A DNA stretch of 64,000 bases from Malus domestica (GCF_042453785.1 NC_091673.1:12433501-12497500); one strand, 5' to 3'; positions 1-13,391 are shown, numbered from the stretch's first letter. Translations and numbers: made by a program. Notes: generated by a model not told the origin, from the sequence alone.

Positions 1-34
1 CTGAAAAGTACCCAGCAAACTGAGAAGAACATAC

Positions 35-2496
35 CTCTGATTTTGCATCCTCAATTGCAGAAGCAATAGCTTCAAATGCTGACTGACCATCTATAAACCA
101 TTGAGCCTGACTGCCATCGTCAGTCAAGCCTCTCGGAGGTGCAAAAGAGCCAAAGCGGTGAGGATGACACCAGCCCTCTGGAGGCCTAAGTCCAGCATCA
201 TTGATTGAGGCAACCCAATCTTTTACTTTGGAACCACTCTTAACTCTCAAATTAATGCTCCGGCTTCCACAAGCCACCTTTTCAAGTTTAACGTTACTTA
301 TCAAAAGATTGTCTGGATATTCATTCATTAGGCAGATAGTGCCCGCAACAACAGACTACAAAATTGGGGGAAAGGTCTACTTGCAAACATAGAAATTCGT
401 CAGCCACCAGCAACTTGTGCATTTTATTTATAATTAACTAAGAACAATATTCTTACAGGGGTAAAGTTAGCAGTCCAAGTTCCTAGTTTATTTTTGAGTT
501 TTTAACCATAACTCATATGGTTGCATTCTACTAGAGAATTCACATCCAAATGATAATAAACCATAATATATAGATTGCCCAGAGTAAAAGCAATATGCAC
601 GACCATCTGATAGAATCATTTATACACAGACCTAACTGGAATTTCAGGAAAGAAATCACAGGAACTGCAGTTTAACAAATCTGGAGCATCAGATATAACC
701 CCAGGAAAAAAAAGCCAACTAACACTGACCTTAAATGTATGCCGTAAAGGATTCCGCTCTTTTATTTCTTTTGCCAGTGATACCCGGCCATCCCCATTGC
801 CATCTGAGGTTGGTAGTACATCAAATACTATTATATCTAAAGGTTGGGTATCAAAAGGATGCGCCAGCAAGGCCAAGAATCCTGGTTTTAATACAGCCCA
901 AACCTGCACAGGATCAATTAGACGGTAATACGAAGATAACAAGTGAGAAACATGCCTTAAATTAAAGACTTAAAAAGGATGAGGAGATTATGCATATGAT
1001 ATCTCTTAAGCTTGTATATCTGTTGTCTAAAAATAATAGAATCTTCTGTCATTTGATTCAAATCTACATTTGGACTCCTACCAACAAAAAACCTATATTT
1101 TGTCGAGTATCTAAGAAATCACAGGTCTCTGAGTTAATTAAACTTTCACAGACAGATTACTAATATGACTGGAGAGTTGACCACCATAACTTTGTCACCA
1201 ATGTGCTCAAGTTACAAGTGAATATAAAAGATAACTTATCAAAAGGACTTCTTACCTTTTGCCAATTGTCATTACAGCAATTGAACCAACGACATGCACA
1301 ACATTTCCTGGTAGTATCATCCTTCGGAATTTTCGGAAGATGCTTGACCATCACATAGTCTTCTTTTAGCTTAGGGCCATATTCTGGAGAAAATGATAAC
1401 ATAGAGACCTCCAGGAACTTGCAGACCTACAATACATAATTATTGAGGCTTAGCCATTTAATAAGCAAACTGAAAATAGCTAAAGGCAGAGGACGTTCAA
1501 AAAACACCATTAATTATAGCTAATTTCAATTCCAAAACTAATTATTTAAATCGACACATGTGATTGACATTTAGAAAGAACAGCACCAAGCACACCTCTC
1601 GAGAGTTCACAATGTCCATGTTTCCTAGAAAGTGGTTTAGATACCCTTGCATTGCAACCTTAGATCTCTCCGAAATGGATTGCTCCCTACCCAGCGCTGG
1701 CCGGATGATTGGCAGAGCAGCGCTAGATGGAACATCTCTGAACAAAAGATGCAACTATAAGATTTATGACAGTAATTCCAGAAAAACGTACACAACAAAT
1801 ATAAATTTAACAAGTAGTGACCTGTTTTTAGCGCTTTCATCGTGCTGCAGGGGAACAGTCTCATCATCCTCATCATCTTGCACCACATCAGTGTGATCTC
1901 CTATTCCTAGATTTTGAAGCCATTCTTTAACCTTTAATATAATGTTGCAAACGAGATTAAATCCCAAACTTTCCGAAATAAGCAGTTAACTGCCAATTGC
2001 ATACAAGAGTGAAAATGCAAACTGGCTTTCCGCTCACAAACTCAGACGATAAGATAAAAAATCACAGACCTGCTCTTGCTTCTCTTGAATTTCCTCAAAA
2101 AATGCACGCTTCTTCAATGCGAAATGCAAGAAGAATACATGTGATGGTTTCTTCACTAATCGCCACTTAAACTAATGTTTAAAAGAAAATAAAAGCACAT
2201 AATTAGTACATGATATTCTTAAACAGTAATCTACAAAGCTAGCAACTTCACAACTTGATATTGAAGCCAAAATTCGAAATGAGTGGACCCAATTAGGAAA
2301 TAACACCTCAATTTTACAAAGTAAACAGAAATGCAATGATTCTAGAAGATTCTCTATAGTTAAAAGTTAACGACTTTCTCTTTACTTAACATCCTGATAT
2401 CGGATTTTCTCTGCTCTTATCCAAATTTTCTCGGCATCCAAACACATAATTCAGATTGAAAACTGAAATTCAGAAACAGAGAATCAGGCAAAAGCG

Positions 2497-2534
<38 letters not shown>

Positions 2535-2771
2535 GGAGTTGCGTGCCTGCTTGTATTGGAACTCGATGGTGTACGAGAGAAGCACGGGGCTGATATCGCC
2601 GGCGTCGGGACGGGAGACGGAGACGATGGTGGCGCTGGGCAACTCGTCGAAAATCCGAGCGGGCTCGAAGGACGAGAGACGGCAGAGAAAGGAGGAGGGC
2701 GACATGGCCGACTCCGATCGCATTTGGAGGTAGCGGGATCCGCCCCCGGAGATTAACTGCTCCGATTCCAT
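35..2771 (-). CDS. PLDZ: Phospholipase D zeta (PX-PH type PLD), 5' seven coding exons, partial
   Basis: Phospholipase D zeta hydrolyses membrane phosphatidylcholine to phosphatidic acid; the plant PX-PH class acts in root growth and phosphate-starvation lipid turnover (family knowledge). Seven exons read in one frame: 2547-2771, 2070-2171, 1822-1931, 1596-1737, 1256-1426, 730-903 and 35-277, 389 codons in all. The product starts MESEQLISGGG and holds SRPDAGDISPVLLSYTIE (start of the PX domain), KEWLQNLGIGDH, RPALGREQSIS, NHFLGNMDIVNSRE, then the PH region with NDNWQKVWAVLKPGFLALL and GWCHPHRFGSFAPPRGL. The last exon ends in QWFIDGQSAFEAIASAIEDA, just where the first PLD catalytic region begins. 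The HKD motifs must lie left of the window. All introns are GT-AG except the first, which begins GC. Frame is kept at every junction and no stop is met, so the gene looks functional. PLD zeta 1 against zeta 2 is not decided. Confidence 0.95.
2498..2531. repeat. (GA)n microsatellite in PLD zeta intron 1
   Basis: About 17 GA units lie just inside the first intron, within 20 bases of its donor; the transcript carries a CT-rich tract there. Likely length-polymorphic. Confidence 0.9.
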
Positions 2772-3960
2772 TTTCCGGTTTCGATCACTTGGAGATTGAT
2801 CTGAAAAATTTGATCCACTTTTGTTGTAATTTGTTTGTTGCAGGATATAATTTGAATGATAAAACGAAAAGTAAAACAAAATAACGAGACGGAATTGGGG
2901 GGAGTCACCACTCGCCACAAGCAAACATGTCAAAAGAAACGAGTCTTTATTTCGGTCAAAAAAAGGAGGGAGGGGGTCGAATTCTCCTCAAAAGTGGAAA
3001 CTTCGAGTTTTATTGGTTTATACGTGTGGAGTGGTGTGGGGAGTCGACTTTAAGAATCGGACAATAAGAAGCATGTTTTGTATACGCTTCCAACAATACC
3101 AACCAACTTATGACTATGTGTGCCATGTCCCATCTAATTTAATTGCGATCCATAGTTTATATCAAATTCAATTTGTGATTATCTTTTTACATTCTTTATA
3201 TATGTAGAGTTCAGTATCTATGTGACACATTTGGAAGCGATTTAGAAATAATTGAAAGTACTTACAAATCACCAAAACCACCTCTATCTATATTGGGAAT
3301 AGAACATTTTTCCTAATAAAACGCTTTTCATTTTATTATTCAAATTATATCCAAATTTCGAATATGCAAGTTATGTTATAAACTTCAAAGTACATGAGCA
3401 AAAGTTCTAAAAAGAGTACAAAACGAGCATGCTGGTTCATCGTGTGGCGTAATCTAATCTTATCCTTACCATGAAATTTATCAGATAACCCAAATCTTGT
3501 AGTGATTTGGTTTGGGATTTATATCTAACAGTCCAAAATTAATTATAAAAGACTGGTTGGTCCAGATTGTTGGTCAAATTATTGGTGCTACTAGAATGTT
3601 GTGCATGTTTCAGAAACAAATGTGGGTAATGCAGTCCTATCAATGTTCAACCTTTTTTTAGATACGGTCTGAGGCCAAGAAATGCACTTTCGTTTTCTAA
3701 CTTTGGAATATCGGAATCAGCGGAAAAAATAGTTTAGAAATCGCAGGCGAATTTAACAAGGAACAAAAAGGGGAGTTATAGTGTAATCTCATAAAATTTG
3801 CTGAGTCTACCAAACAAAGCACAGAAACAACCACAACATGGGCATCGATCCCTCCTTCCAGACAGCATCGACGCCGATGATGTCCGCCCCCCTTCCTCGA
3901 CTCACATGAGATGTCATTTGTATCTAGACCGCTTAATGTAACTAGAAAGAATGACATTTA
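2772..3960. other. Intergenic; PLD zeta 5' flank
   Basis: Contains the upstream leader and promoter of the minus-strand PLD gene and the downstream flank of RPL19. No convincing coding frame, tRNA or complete transposon is visible. Short frames near 3697-3957 have no family signature and look like chance. Confidence 0.5.
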
Positions 3961-4222
3961 TTCTTTAGCCCGGAAAGAGGACCATTCTCAATCAAATTGC
4001 ATTCTGAAAATTAGCACAAACATACGCGTTGACTGATATATTCAACAAAGTTACCAACACTGCATTCAACATATAAGAAAATGTACTACTCGATCTCAAA
4101 AGGTTTAACGGTTTCTTTTGAGTAGCTCACAAAATAAAACTTCTGTATATAAATAAAACTTAACAGCAATAACGTCTAGACTTCTGGTTCTTCGGTGCTC
4201 GGAGTAAAGGTCCCGTCGCTAC

Positions 4223-5830
<1,608 letters not shown>

Positions 5831-5841
5831 TGCTGCTACCT

Positions 5842-6032
5842 CTAGGGTTTTACGGGAAAGAGGAGAGTTGGAGGCTGTATCGGAGGTCGGGGATGAGTAT
5901 ATAAGGCTAGGGTTTTAAGCGGCTGAGTTAGTGAGTTGTTTACGATTTTGGAAATGTGGGCTACCATCGACCCAAAGCTACTTTCCCTAAAGCCCAATAT
6001 ATTGGCCCCAGTTCTTTGAGCCCATTAGCCCA
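5842..6032 (-). promoter_or_regulatory. RPL19 promoter: telo-boxes, TATA box and site II elements
   Basis: Read on the minus strand, AAACCCTAG telo-boxes occur at 5842-5850 (leader) and 5907-5915. A TTATATA box sits at 5898-5904, about 70 bases upstream of the ATG. TGGGCT site II-type hexamers occur on the minus strand at 5991-5996, 6019-6024 and 6027-6032, and one on the plus strand at 5957-5962. Telo-box plus site II pairing is the known promoter signature of plant translation genes bound by TCP factors. Positions are seen; the function is inferred. Confidence 0.75.
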
Positions 6033-6829
6033 CATAGTAAAGGTTCGGGTAAACCGTAATTTTGGTCGGTGTGTTTGCTCACTCTTTTTTTTTTTTTTGG
6101 AAAGTGTTTACTCACTTTGCCTTGCAAAAAGATCATCATGCACTAAATTTTTACGGAATGATAAGAGATAAATTACATTTCGAGGAGTCCATAATGATTT
6201 GATGAAGTGAAAACGACAAATCCCTTTTTTAATGTAAATTACTTTTATTTTATTCAATGTATCTAAGCAACAATTTTAATTTTCGACACTCTTTTGTATA
6301 TCTTTAGCATTTCGGATGCCAACGAATGCCTTTAATTTTTCTTGATTCGAACCATCTATGTCGAGCCATTACTTATGCCCTTTTATCATGATTCAACAAC
6401 AAATGCTCACTATGATTCTTTTATAAGCTAATTTTTGTTTACTCTACATTCTTCTTATTCCAGTTCTATGTATATAAACATGCTATTAGTATATCTAATT
6501 TTTTTTTTATAAATTTCAAATAGAAATGAAGAAACTAGGGAATCAGAAATGTAAAGCCATCTCGAGTCGTAAAGAGCCAACATTAGTTTCATACTATGTT
6601 TTAGTCTATTTTAAAAAGAGAAATGCTAAGAGAACTCTCTTGAATGTATGCTTGTATACCACTTCATGTTTTTTGACATGATATTTTACAATATTTATAC
6701 GTTAAATTGTGAAATAACAAAAACTTCATAAAAAGTCACTTTTAAAAGAGAGATGTTAACATTTCTTTTTCAGAGACCCAATCTATTGTTCGGGCTTTTG
6801 TCATCAAACCCAATCCAAGTTGGATGCAA
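6033..6829. other. Intergenic, AT-rich, with a degenerate inverted-repeat element
   Basis: No gene seen. About 6611-6776 forms a loose inverted repeat (AAAGAGAAATGCTAA on the left, TTAACATTTCTTTTTC on the right), compatible with an old MITE. Nothing else is recognised. Confidence 0.4.
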
Positions 6830-6998
6830 TTTACTCAAGGGAGATTATATTCACACACCCCAAATTACTTCTCTCACACTTTTTTAATTTTTTAATATTT
6901 TTCTATCAAGTGTTAATGGTATGTAGAAAATATTAAAAAATTAAAAAGGTGTGGGAGAAGTAATTTGGGGTGTGTGAATATAATTTCTCTTTACTCAA
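6830..6998. mobile_element. Palindromic MITE with 9-bp TSD (Mutator-like)
   Basis: Element 6839-6989 is flanked by the direct repeat TTTACTCAA (6830-6838 and 6990-6998). Its ends form long, nearly perfect inverted repeats that share TTATATTCACACACCCCAAA and extend through ACTTCTC. Nine-base duplications are typical of MULE elements. It lies about 250 bases upstream of the glycine-rich gene's ATG, probably within its promoter. Confidence 0.85.
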
Positions 6999-7245
6999 TT
7001 GAGAAATCCATCGCCGACGTCGAAATTGTACCGTAGCCACCCGCCAAGGAATAACACCTGGCCGTTCACAGCTGTCGCCAATTTCTTCTACTCTTCCTCA
7101 AGTTCCCATCGTTTCCCTTTTACCGTCCTTATTTTCCCGCACTTTCCCGGAAAATTTCCCAACCAAAATTCACACCCTTTTAGACTCCAGAATTCCCAAC
7201 CGATTCCGCCAAATTCACTTTACCCACAAATCGAAGTCATCGGCG

Positions 7246-7857
7246 ATGGATATCTCTCTTCTATACGACACCGTTACAGTCGCCACCACCGCCCAGGGCC
7301 TAGGGTTCGCCAAGTTCCTAATTCGTCGCCATGACCTCACCTCCAACAATCAAATCTCCATCACCGACACTCATCCCGATCAGCCTTCGCCTTCCAATGG
7401 AGTCCCCCAGATCTCCGCCGTTATTTTTTCCTTCGACGCTGTCGCTCCGCCGCGTGCCCGGCCCAACTCTACCAGAACCGCAACCCGAACCCTCCTCCGC
7501 AAAAAACGCCGCACCAGACGGAGACCTTCGAGCGGCGACGATTCTAACGACGGAGGCCAGGAAGACGGCGGGTTTTTCGGCGGCGATGGTCCGTTTTTCA
7601 ACGGAGGATGGGGAGGCAGTGGAGGTGGCGGCGGCGGGGGTTGGAATTTCGATAGGTTTGGAGGGAATAGTTGGGATGAGCCCTCGTCGTCTTCGCCGTC
7701 CGATCCGGCGTTCGATTTCGTCTACGAGGTGATGTGTTGGATTGCGCTTTCGAATTGCGTGCACTTCGCATTCAAGAGGGTGATTCGAATATTGGCGGAT
7801 GGGTTGGGAGACGCCCACAGGGAGAAGGTGCCCATGAGATTGACTTCGGTATGCTGA
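7246..7857 (+). CDS. Glycine-rich protein with conserved hydrophobic C-terminal segment, function unknown
   Basis: A 203-residue open frame starts at ATGGATATC. The N-terminal ~60 residues include GFAKFLIRRHDLTSNNQ and are serine/proline rich, followed by a basic stretch (LLRKKRRTRRR), an acidic segment, and a Gly/Phe/Trp tract at residues ~105-145 (GGFFGGDGPFFNGGWGG and a G8 run). The end carries PAFDFVYEVMCWIALSNCVH and FAFKRVIRIL, a hydrophobic helix that looks like the conserved part. Homologs are possibly those annotated as FERTILITY RESTORER RF2-like mitochondrial proteins; I am not sure of this. The frame ends TSVC-stop, but a GTATGC at 7849 could serve as a splice donor, so the last two or three residues are uncertain. 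High GC against its surroundings supports real coding sequence. Confidence 0.75.
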   Translation: MDISLLYDTVTVATTAQGLGFAKFLIRRHDLTSNNQISITDTHPDQPSPSNGVPQISAVIFSFDAVAPPRARPNSTRTATRTLLRKKRRTRRRPSSGDDSNDGGQEDGGFFGGDGPFFNGGWGGSGGGGGGGWNFDRFGGNSWDEPSSSSPSDPAFDFVYEVMCWIALSNCVHFAFKRVIRILADGLGDAHREKVPMRLTSVC

Positions 7858-10180
7858 TTTGGTACCGTTTCGTTCTCAATGCTTAATGTATGGATTGGGG
7901 AAAGAATTCGGTTCTAATTTATGCGTTTAGTTTGGTTTTCCTCGATGCTCGAATTTGTATATATTGTACATATATTGCCATTGGTGTTATGAATAGGTGG
8001 TCTGATTCTGTTAATAATTAATTTTCCTTTGAATAAGATCTCTGCTCGAAATTCATGATTGTGTAAGTACGAGTTAATGCTAACTTTTAGGAATATGAAA
8101 TGAAATTCTGTGTTCGAAATAGGCGGAAACATACTGACTAGTACAATGTCAGAGGATTGGGACATAGATTACGCAGATTTTCTCGAAAAAAACATTGATT
8201 CATTGTAGGCATTTCAAAATGTGAGTTTTTAGAGTAAGATATTGATGTTTAGACCTTCATCCCGAGGTGGAGCTTAGAAGCATACTGGGGCTGTATAATG
8301 CCAGAGGATTGTGATGATAAGTTATGCAGATTTTCTTGGAAAGTATTGAGGGTAAGCACTTCAAAGTGTGACTTTTTAGGGTAAAAAGCTGATGTTTAGA
8401 GCTTTAGACCCCTATCCAGAGGCGGAGATAGAACAAGTTGCCGTGCTTATGGTAAACTTAGGTCCAGTCTTGGTGATGCTTTTGTCTAGGTTTTTGTTCT
8501 TAGGTTAGGTTCTCGACGATAGTAGTTCACTGTAACCTCTTTGTTTAAATTTGAATGGGCAAGTCTTGACAAGAGCTGCTTTGTGGTATTGGTATCTTAG
8601 GAGTTAGGTCTGATATGCACTATAGATTGATTCAAGTATCTACGATGTCATATGGGTTTGAAAGTGCGTAGTATTGGAGTGAAGTGTTGTTCTATCTGAT
8701 TTTAGGTATGGCTTTTGATATTAAAAACGATTACTCTTCCTGTATATTATGATTGCTGTGATTTAGAATGATGGAAATTTTAGAAATAGCAAACACCGAT
8801 CTTGCATAGATTTTTCTTTTAGTAAAAGGAATAGGGTAGGATAGGACGGTGAGGAAAAATCCAATGAGCAAGAGGAATAGTCTTTAGAGCTTACAAGTCG
8901 AGCTGCACGGTGCTGAGAAGTAAATAAAGAAAGCGAATGAATAGTTTCGTTTTATCATGACTCTATAAGCATGATTTAAGTGTTAGTTTGTGGTTGAAAT
9001 CATAGGTAAGAAGTTGGTTTCATAGATCTCACTAGGTGTAGGTGGATAATTAAGCCAACAGAGGGCAGAGGGGGATGAATGGGAGGCAAGTTGATGATGG
9101 CTTCTCGTCTTTATTTCTTTTTCTATGGTCCCTTATCTTGTTCTATGGTGTTAGCTTTGTCATTGGAGCTTTCCTCGATGAAAAGCAGCAGCCTGCTTTT
9201 GCTGTTATTTGTTTAAGAACCTTTTATAAGGAAAAATCCAAATAAATGGCATTACAGAAATGATGCACACGTTGAAATTGAATGACATCGTGAAGGAAAT
9301 TTTGTTTTGCTTTAGATTTTATATTTGTGGTTTTTTCGTGTTTCGCGGATGGTTTTTCTAAATTAACGATGCCGCTTCAACCATTGGATAGGCTTTGTAA
9401 TGTCCTACGTTGAGTCCTACATTGTTTCTGAATGTCACTACCCGCAAGGGATGCATGTTTACTGAGTTCCTGTTGCTTGTACTAAACAGTTTTGAGCAAT
9501 CATTCTTCATACATTATAATGTAGTTTGTGGCAGTTTGTATCGTAGCTATCTCATGATTTCGATTCTTAACTCTAAACCTGGAAGAACAAGTCATTATGG
9601 ATACATGTTTAATTACGTACTATGAAAGCAGCTTTCAGTTTAAGATTTTGAAAACTGAAAACGAAATAGTTATCAAACGATACTTTATATGTTGATTTTG
9701 TTAGATAATTGTGAAGACTTGTTCTTATCCTATTTTTGCAAATTGGTGATATTAGTATTAGTTAATTGACAACTTAAACTTAATGGTATTTTTAATTTCC
9801 ATAAGTCCTTTGGTAGTGAAGCGGGTGATACTTGTTCATGGAAGGTGAGCCGAGACAGGTGACATAAACATATATTATAAATGTGACTTTGCAGCGTTTT
9901 GTTCGTCTTCAAAAGAACAGTTTCAGTAATGATTGTATTCGATTAACCGTAAACTAACAACAAAATAATGGTGGATAAGGTCACAATGTTAGTCAACTGT
10001 CTTAGAATCTTTAGCTTTAAGGCCCCCCACTTTGATTTTGAATGACGTGAGTATTGCCTTGGTTCATGCATCTTTCCTTGTGAGCTCGCATTATTCTAAT
10101 CTTTTTGTCCTCTTTGCTTCACCAACTTGCGTGTACATGAACTGACTTTGGAATAGTTTTTTGGAAGTTGATTTTCACAT
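7858..10180. other. Non-coding stretch downstream of the glycine-rich gene
   Basis: Probably 3' UTR or a long intron followed by intergenic DNA. No coding frame with a recognisable domain on either strand. A short duplicated segment is visible around 8125-8350 (the motif AATGCCAGAGGATTG and its surroundings recur at about 150-200 bases). Confidence 0.4.
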
Positions 10181-10189
10181 ACATTTTAA

Positions 10190-10352
10190 AGTTTTTTTTA
10201 TAGGAAGTTTTAACAAAACATTTCTGGTACTGTTTACTTTTAACGAAAAATCATATTTTTACCTTTAATTGGTACTATTCACTATACATTTAAAAGGGGT
10301 TTTTCATTAAAATGAAAGTTTTTTTGGACTTTTGGTTAGTTTTCCTTTTTTT
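10190..10352 (+). mobile_element. MITE-like repeat, family A copy 1
   Basis: Shares an ordered series of motifs with 24310-24475 (GGTACTGTT, CTTTTAACGAAAAA, TGGTACTATTCACTATAC, GGGTTTTTCATTAAAA, TTAGTTTTCCTTTT) and with the reverse strand of 57377-57534. Repetition supports a mobile family; TSDs were not resolved. Confidence 0.6.
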
Positions 10353-11889
10353 ATATGTTGTTTATTTATGATTATCGAATTGAAAAAATCAAGCGAAAAC
10401 AACGAATATGATTAAACATAGTGTGTAAAAGAAGAAACGGAGAGTGTTTTGTCGTTTTCCTTTTTCTTTTCTTTTTTTCTAACCTACATTACTAGTATAG
10501 GATGTGAGTCGTACCAAATTATTGAATTCGTGATCTAATTTGATAGTTACCATTAAGAATACTTAAGCCCTTTTCTAAGTTTTCTTTTATTTGGGAGCAA
10601 TTGTCTCTTATTTTTGTTGTGGGGGTAATACAAGACAAATTACCTTTTTATGTTCATTTTGACTGATTTTAAGATTGACAAGTCTTCTTGTGACCGTGTG
10701 TTTTTCCAATATTGGAAGTTAATTATTTCATTTTTTTTTCACCAGTTATATAGGTATTAGTGGACACTCGTACTTATGGGATATGGGTTTGGGTTCAGCC
10801 TCATAATGAGCTAGCAATAATGTGGTTCAAATTCGTCTTTGGCAAGAATCGAACTTAAGACTTCTCACTTACCAATGAAAAAGACTACCACTAGACCGTA
10901 GTTCTAAGTGGTCTACGTGGTCAAAGATAAAAGGGAATGTAATAGGTACGAGAGATGGAGAATTGAGGAGTTAGAGGTAGGAATGTAGGAGAATTTATAT
11001 AACAACTTGAGAATGAAAATTTCATACTTGTTTTCAAGGTCTAATTTTCTTATAATGTACTCGTTTTAGATGAATCATTTCACAATTTTTCTACCGTCCC
11101 CTTTCCTCCACCATCTTCATTTCTCCTTGACTAAATCTAAAAGAGGAAGAAAAAGTAAAAGGTATCCCTTGATTCGTAGGAAAAATGGGGAAACCATTTG
11201 ACTACTTACCATTGGTGGCAAAAGGAACCTAGTCTTGAGTGAAAAATGTTTTGGGTATGCAAGTGTCAATGGGTTGTTAGGCATGACGACTAACTGCCCT
11301 ATGGTAAGGAAAATGCTAAAGGAAATCTTTCAAAGTAAGACTCTTCACCTATTCTCTGCCATTTCATACTTTTTATACGATATGTTATAATGTTGGTGTA
11401 GAGAATCCACATAGGTTTCAACTTTTTACCGGATCCCGTGTCCAAATTGGTCACTTGGATTGCAACGGTCAGTAAGCGCAGACAAGTAAACGCTCAACAG
11501 CTTCTTCTTCCTGTTTCTAAATTGGGAGCGATGGATGTACTTTTCTACTTGTAATGATTTTTCAATAATTATTCTATCATTTTTGTACGGAGGACATGGA
11601 TATTTGTTTCTTTTTGGTCAAAGTCTATGAACATCTTACCCTTCCCCGAAGATTTCACTGAATTCTCCTCCTCCTCTCCCCACCGCACCTGACCGGCGGC
11701 TGTCCGCGTCTACCAATCATCACCTGACCCCCCACCCAATTCTCAGCCCTCCTCCCAGCAGCACCACCTCCTCCTCTCTCCAGTCTCCCTTCAAGAAATT
11801 TACAATCTTTTACTCCCTTCAAGATGGACACTTTCTGTTCAACTCTTAGTTCCATGTTTCCTCGTCAGAGGTCAGGATATATAAACTTA
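10353..11889. other. Intergenic, with a SINE-like remnant
   Basis: About 10770-10915 is a reverse-oriented copy of the tRNA-derived SINE described at 30645-30814 (its reverse complement reads AAGTTCGATTCTTGCC, a B-box-like motif). 11640-11850 is C/T-rich. No gene is supported. Confidence 0.45.
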
Positions 11890-12107
11890 GGACTTGGATT
11901 CTCTGCCCTCCCATTTCGGTGTCATTCCTGTGCCCTTCTGTTTTGTGTGATCACGGTTAATCCATGCTAACATTTTATATTGTTTTTTATAAAAATAATA
12001 AGACAAAAAAAAATAGTAATATAAAATATTGACGTGGCTTAACCGTGACCACACAAACAAGAGGGCACAGAAGGGCACCGAATTGGGAGGGCAGAGAATC
12101 CAAGTCC
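11890..12107 (+). mobile_element. Palindromic MITE, family B copy 1
   Basis: Terminal inverted repeats begin GGACTTGGATTCTCTGCC and continue for about 90 bases, including TGATCACGGTTAATCC, around an AT-rich centre. A second copy lies at 13392-13610 in the opposite orientation. A further fragment of the centre (AAAATGTTGACGTAACTTAA) is at about 23690-23755. Confidence 0.8.
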
Positions 12108-13103
12108 AAAATCTACTCCTCCCCATCCAATAGGCTGGCACAAAGTGGAGGCCAGCTTTGAGCCCAGCACATAATGGACTGAGTAAGAGACTAGCCTACA
12201 TGACACCAAGTTGACATCAGGCATGTGAATTTTTTTTTTTGCCGTTGGCGCATGGGCGGGTGTTTCAGCATTAAAAAAAAAAAGTCAGAATCTTACCATG
12301 GGCCACGTGTTCACTTTTGGACTGTTGGATTTCATTTTTTAAAAATCCAATGGTCCAGATTAATAAACTTAATAAAAAAATTATAAAAAATGTTTTAAAA
12401 TATAGAAAAAATTTAAACGATTATATATATATATAAATACCTAACCATCTTATACAAAAATTGTACTTTCGAAAAATGACATGTGACGTAACAAGATTGA
12501 AAATTCTATCCAAAATTAAAAATAATTTTTTTTATTATTTTATAAAAAATTAATAATATTTTAATATGAATTGATTAGACTTTGGACCAGCTCATTTTTT
12601 AGGAATGGATATGTATTTGGCCAATTACTATTCATTGAGGGTCAATTACTATTCATTTGGGTGGATTATTGGATTTTGGGCTAGCTCATTTTTTAAGGAT
12701 GAAGTAGCTCCTAGGAGATACACTTTTTCCGTTATGTATAAACAACGTATTTTTATTGTAAAAATTTAATGTAAAAATGTGATTTTTCGTTAAAGTGAAC
12801 AGTACCGGAAACTATTCGTTAAAGTTCTCTTAAAACAATTTATTCAAATTAGAATTTAAGAGGATTTAAAAGATTTTTTAAGCGGTATATTCGATAGGAT
12901 TTGTAGAATAGATCCAAATATACTTTTGACGATTGTGTTTGATATCTTTGTGAACTTTGATAGATTTTCAGAGACTTTCTTTGTCATTTAAATATCCAAA
13001 TAAATTTCTTATACCATCCCAGGACCGGATAAATATGATCCAGTCCCTCTGGAAATGGGACCCGGATATTGAGAATCAGATGGAATAATTTGGAAGATCA
13101 AAC
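12108..13103. other. Intergenic AT-rich DNA with repeat fragments
   Basis: About 12727-12832 resembles an inverted fragment of MITE family A (TTTTTCGTTAAAGTGAACAG). A (TA)n run is at 12421-12436. No gene seen. Confidence 0.4.
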
Positions 13104-13342
13104 AAGTTTCTTTGACAACCAGGTTGTCCAATGGTAAATGACAGATTGCGAGACTTCATTCAAACTAAAAACTAGAGGTATTAGGTTCGAAATCTGCTGT
13201 TGGTGTAGACGCCAGACTTGTGGCCAAGAAAGGCTAAAATGTCTCAGTGAATCTCTCTGGCCCTTCGAAAGAGTGAATAACGTGGCTTGCCACTAATTAT
13301 CTCATTTAAAAAAAAAAAAAAGAACAACAAGAAGTTTCTTTG
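13104..13342 (+). mobile_element. tRNA-derived SINE with 11-bp TSD
   Basis: The body, 13115-13331, is flanked by direct repeats AAGTTTCTTTG at 13104-13114 and 13332-13342. An A-box-like TCCAATGGTAAATG near the start and a B-box-like AGGTTCGAAATCTG show pol III promoter structure. The 3' end is an A-rich tail of about 18 bases. TSD, tail and boxes together are diagnostic of a SINE. Confidence 0.85.
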
Positions 13343-13391
13343 GCTTCACTGACAAAGCTGATTGAGACTGTACATGCATGCATAAGTTTAT

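Noticed and set aside
2496..2756. Plus-strand frame starting in a (GA)n run
   Set aside because: Antisense of PLD zeta exon 1 and a microsatellite.
3697..3957. Minus-strand 86-codon frame beginning MSFFLVTLSG
   Set aside because: No recognisable domain, no promoter or splice context; most likely chance.
7318..7818. Minus-strand 166-codon frame
   Set aside because: Shadow of the GC-rich glycine-rich gene on the plus strand.
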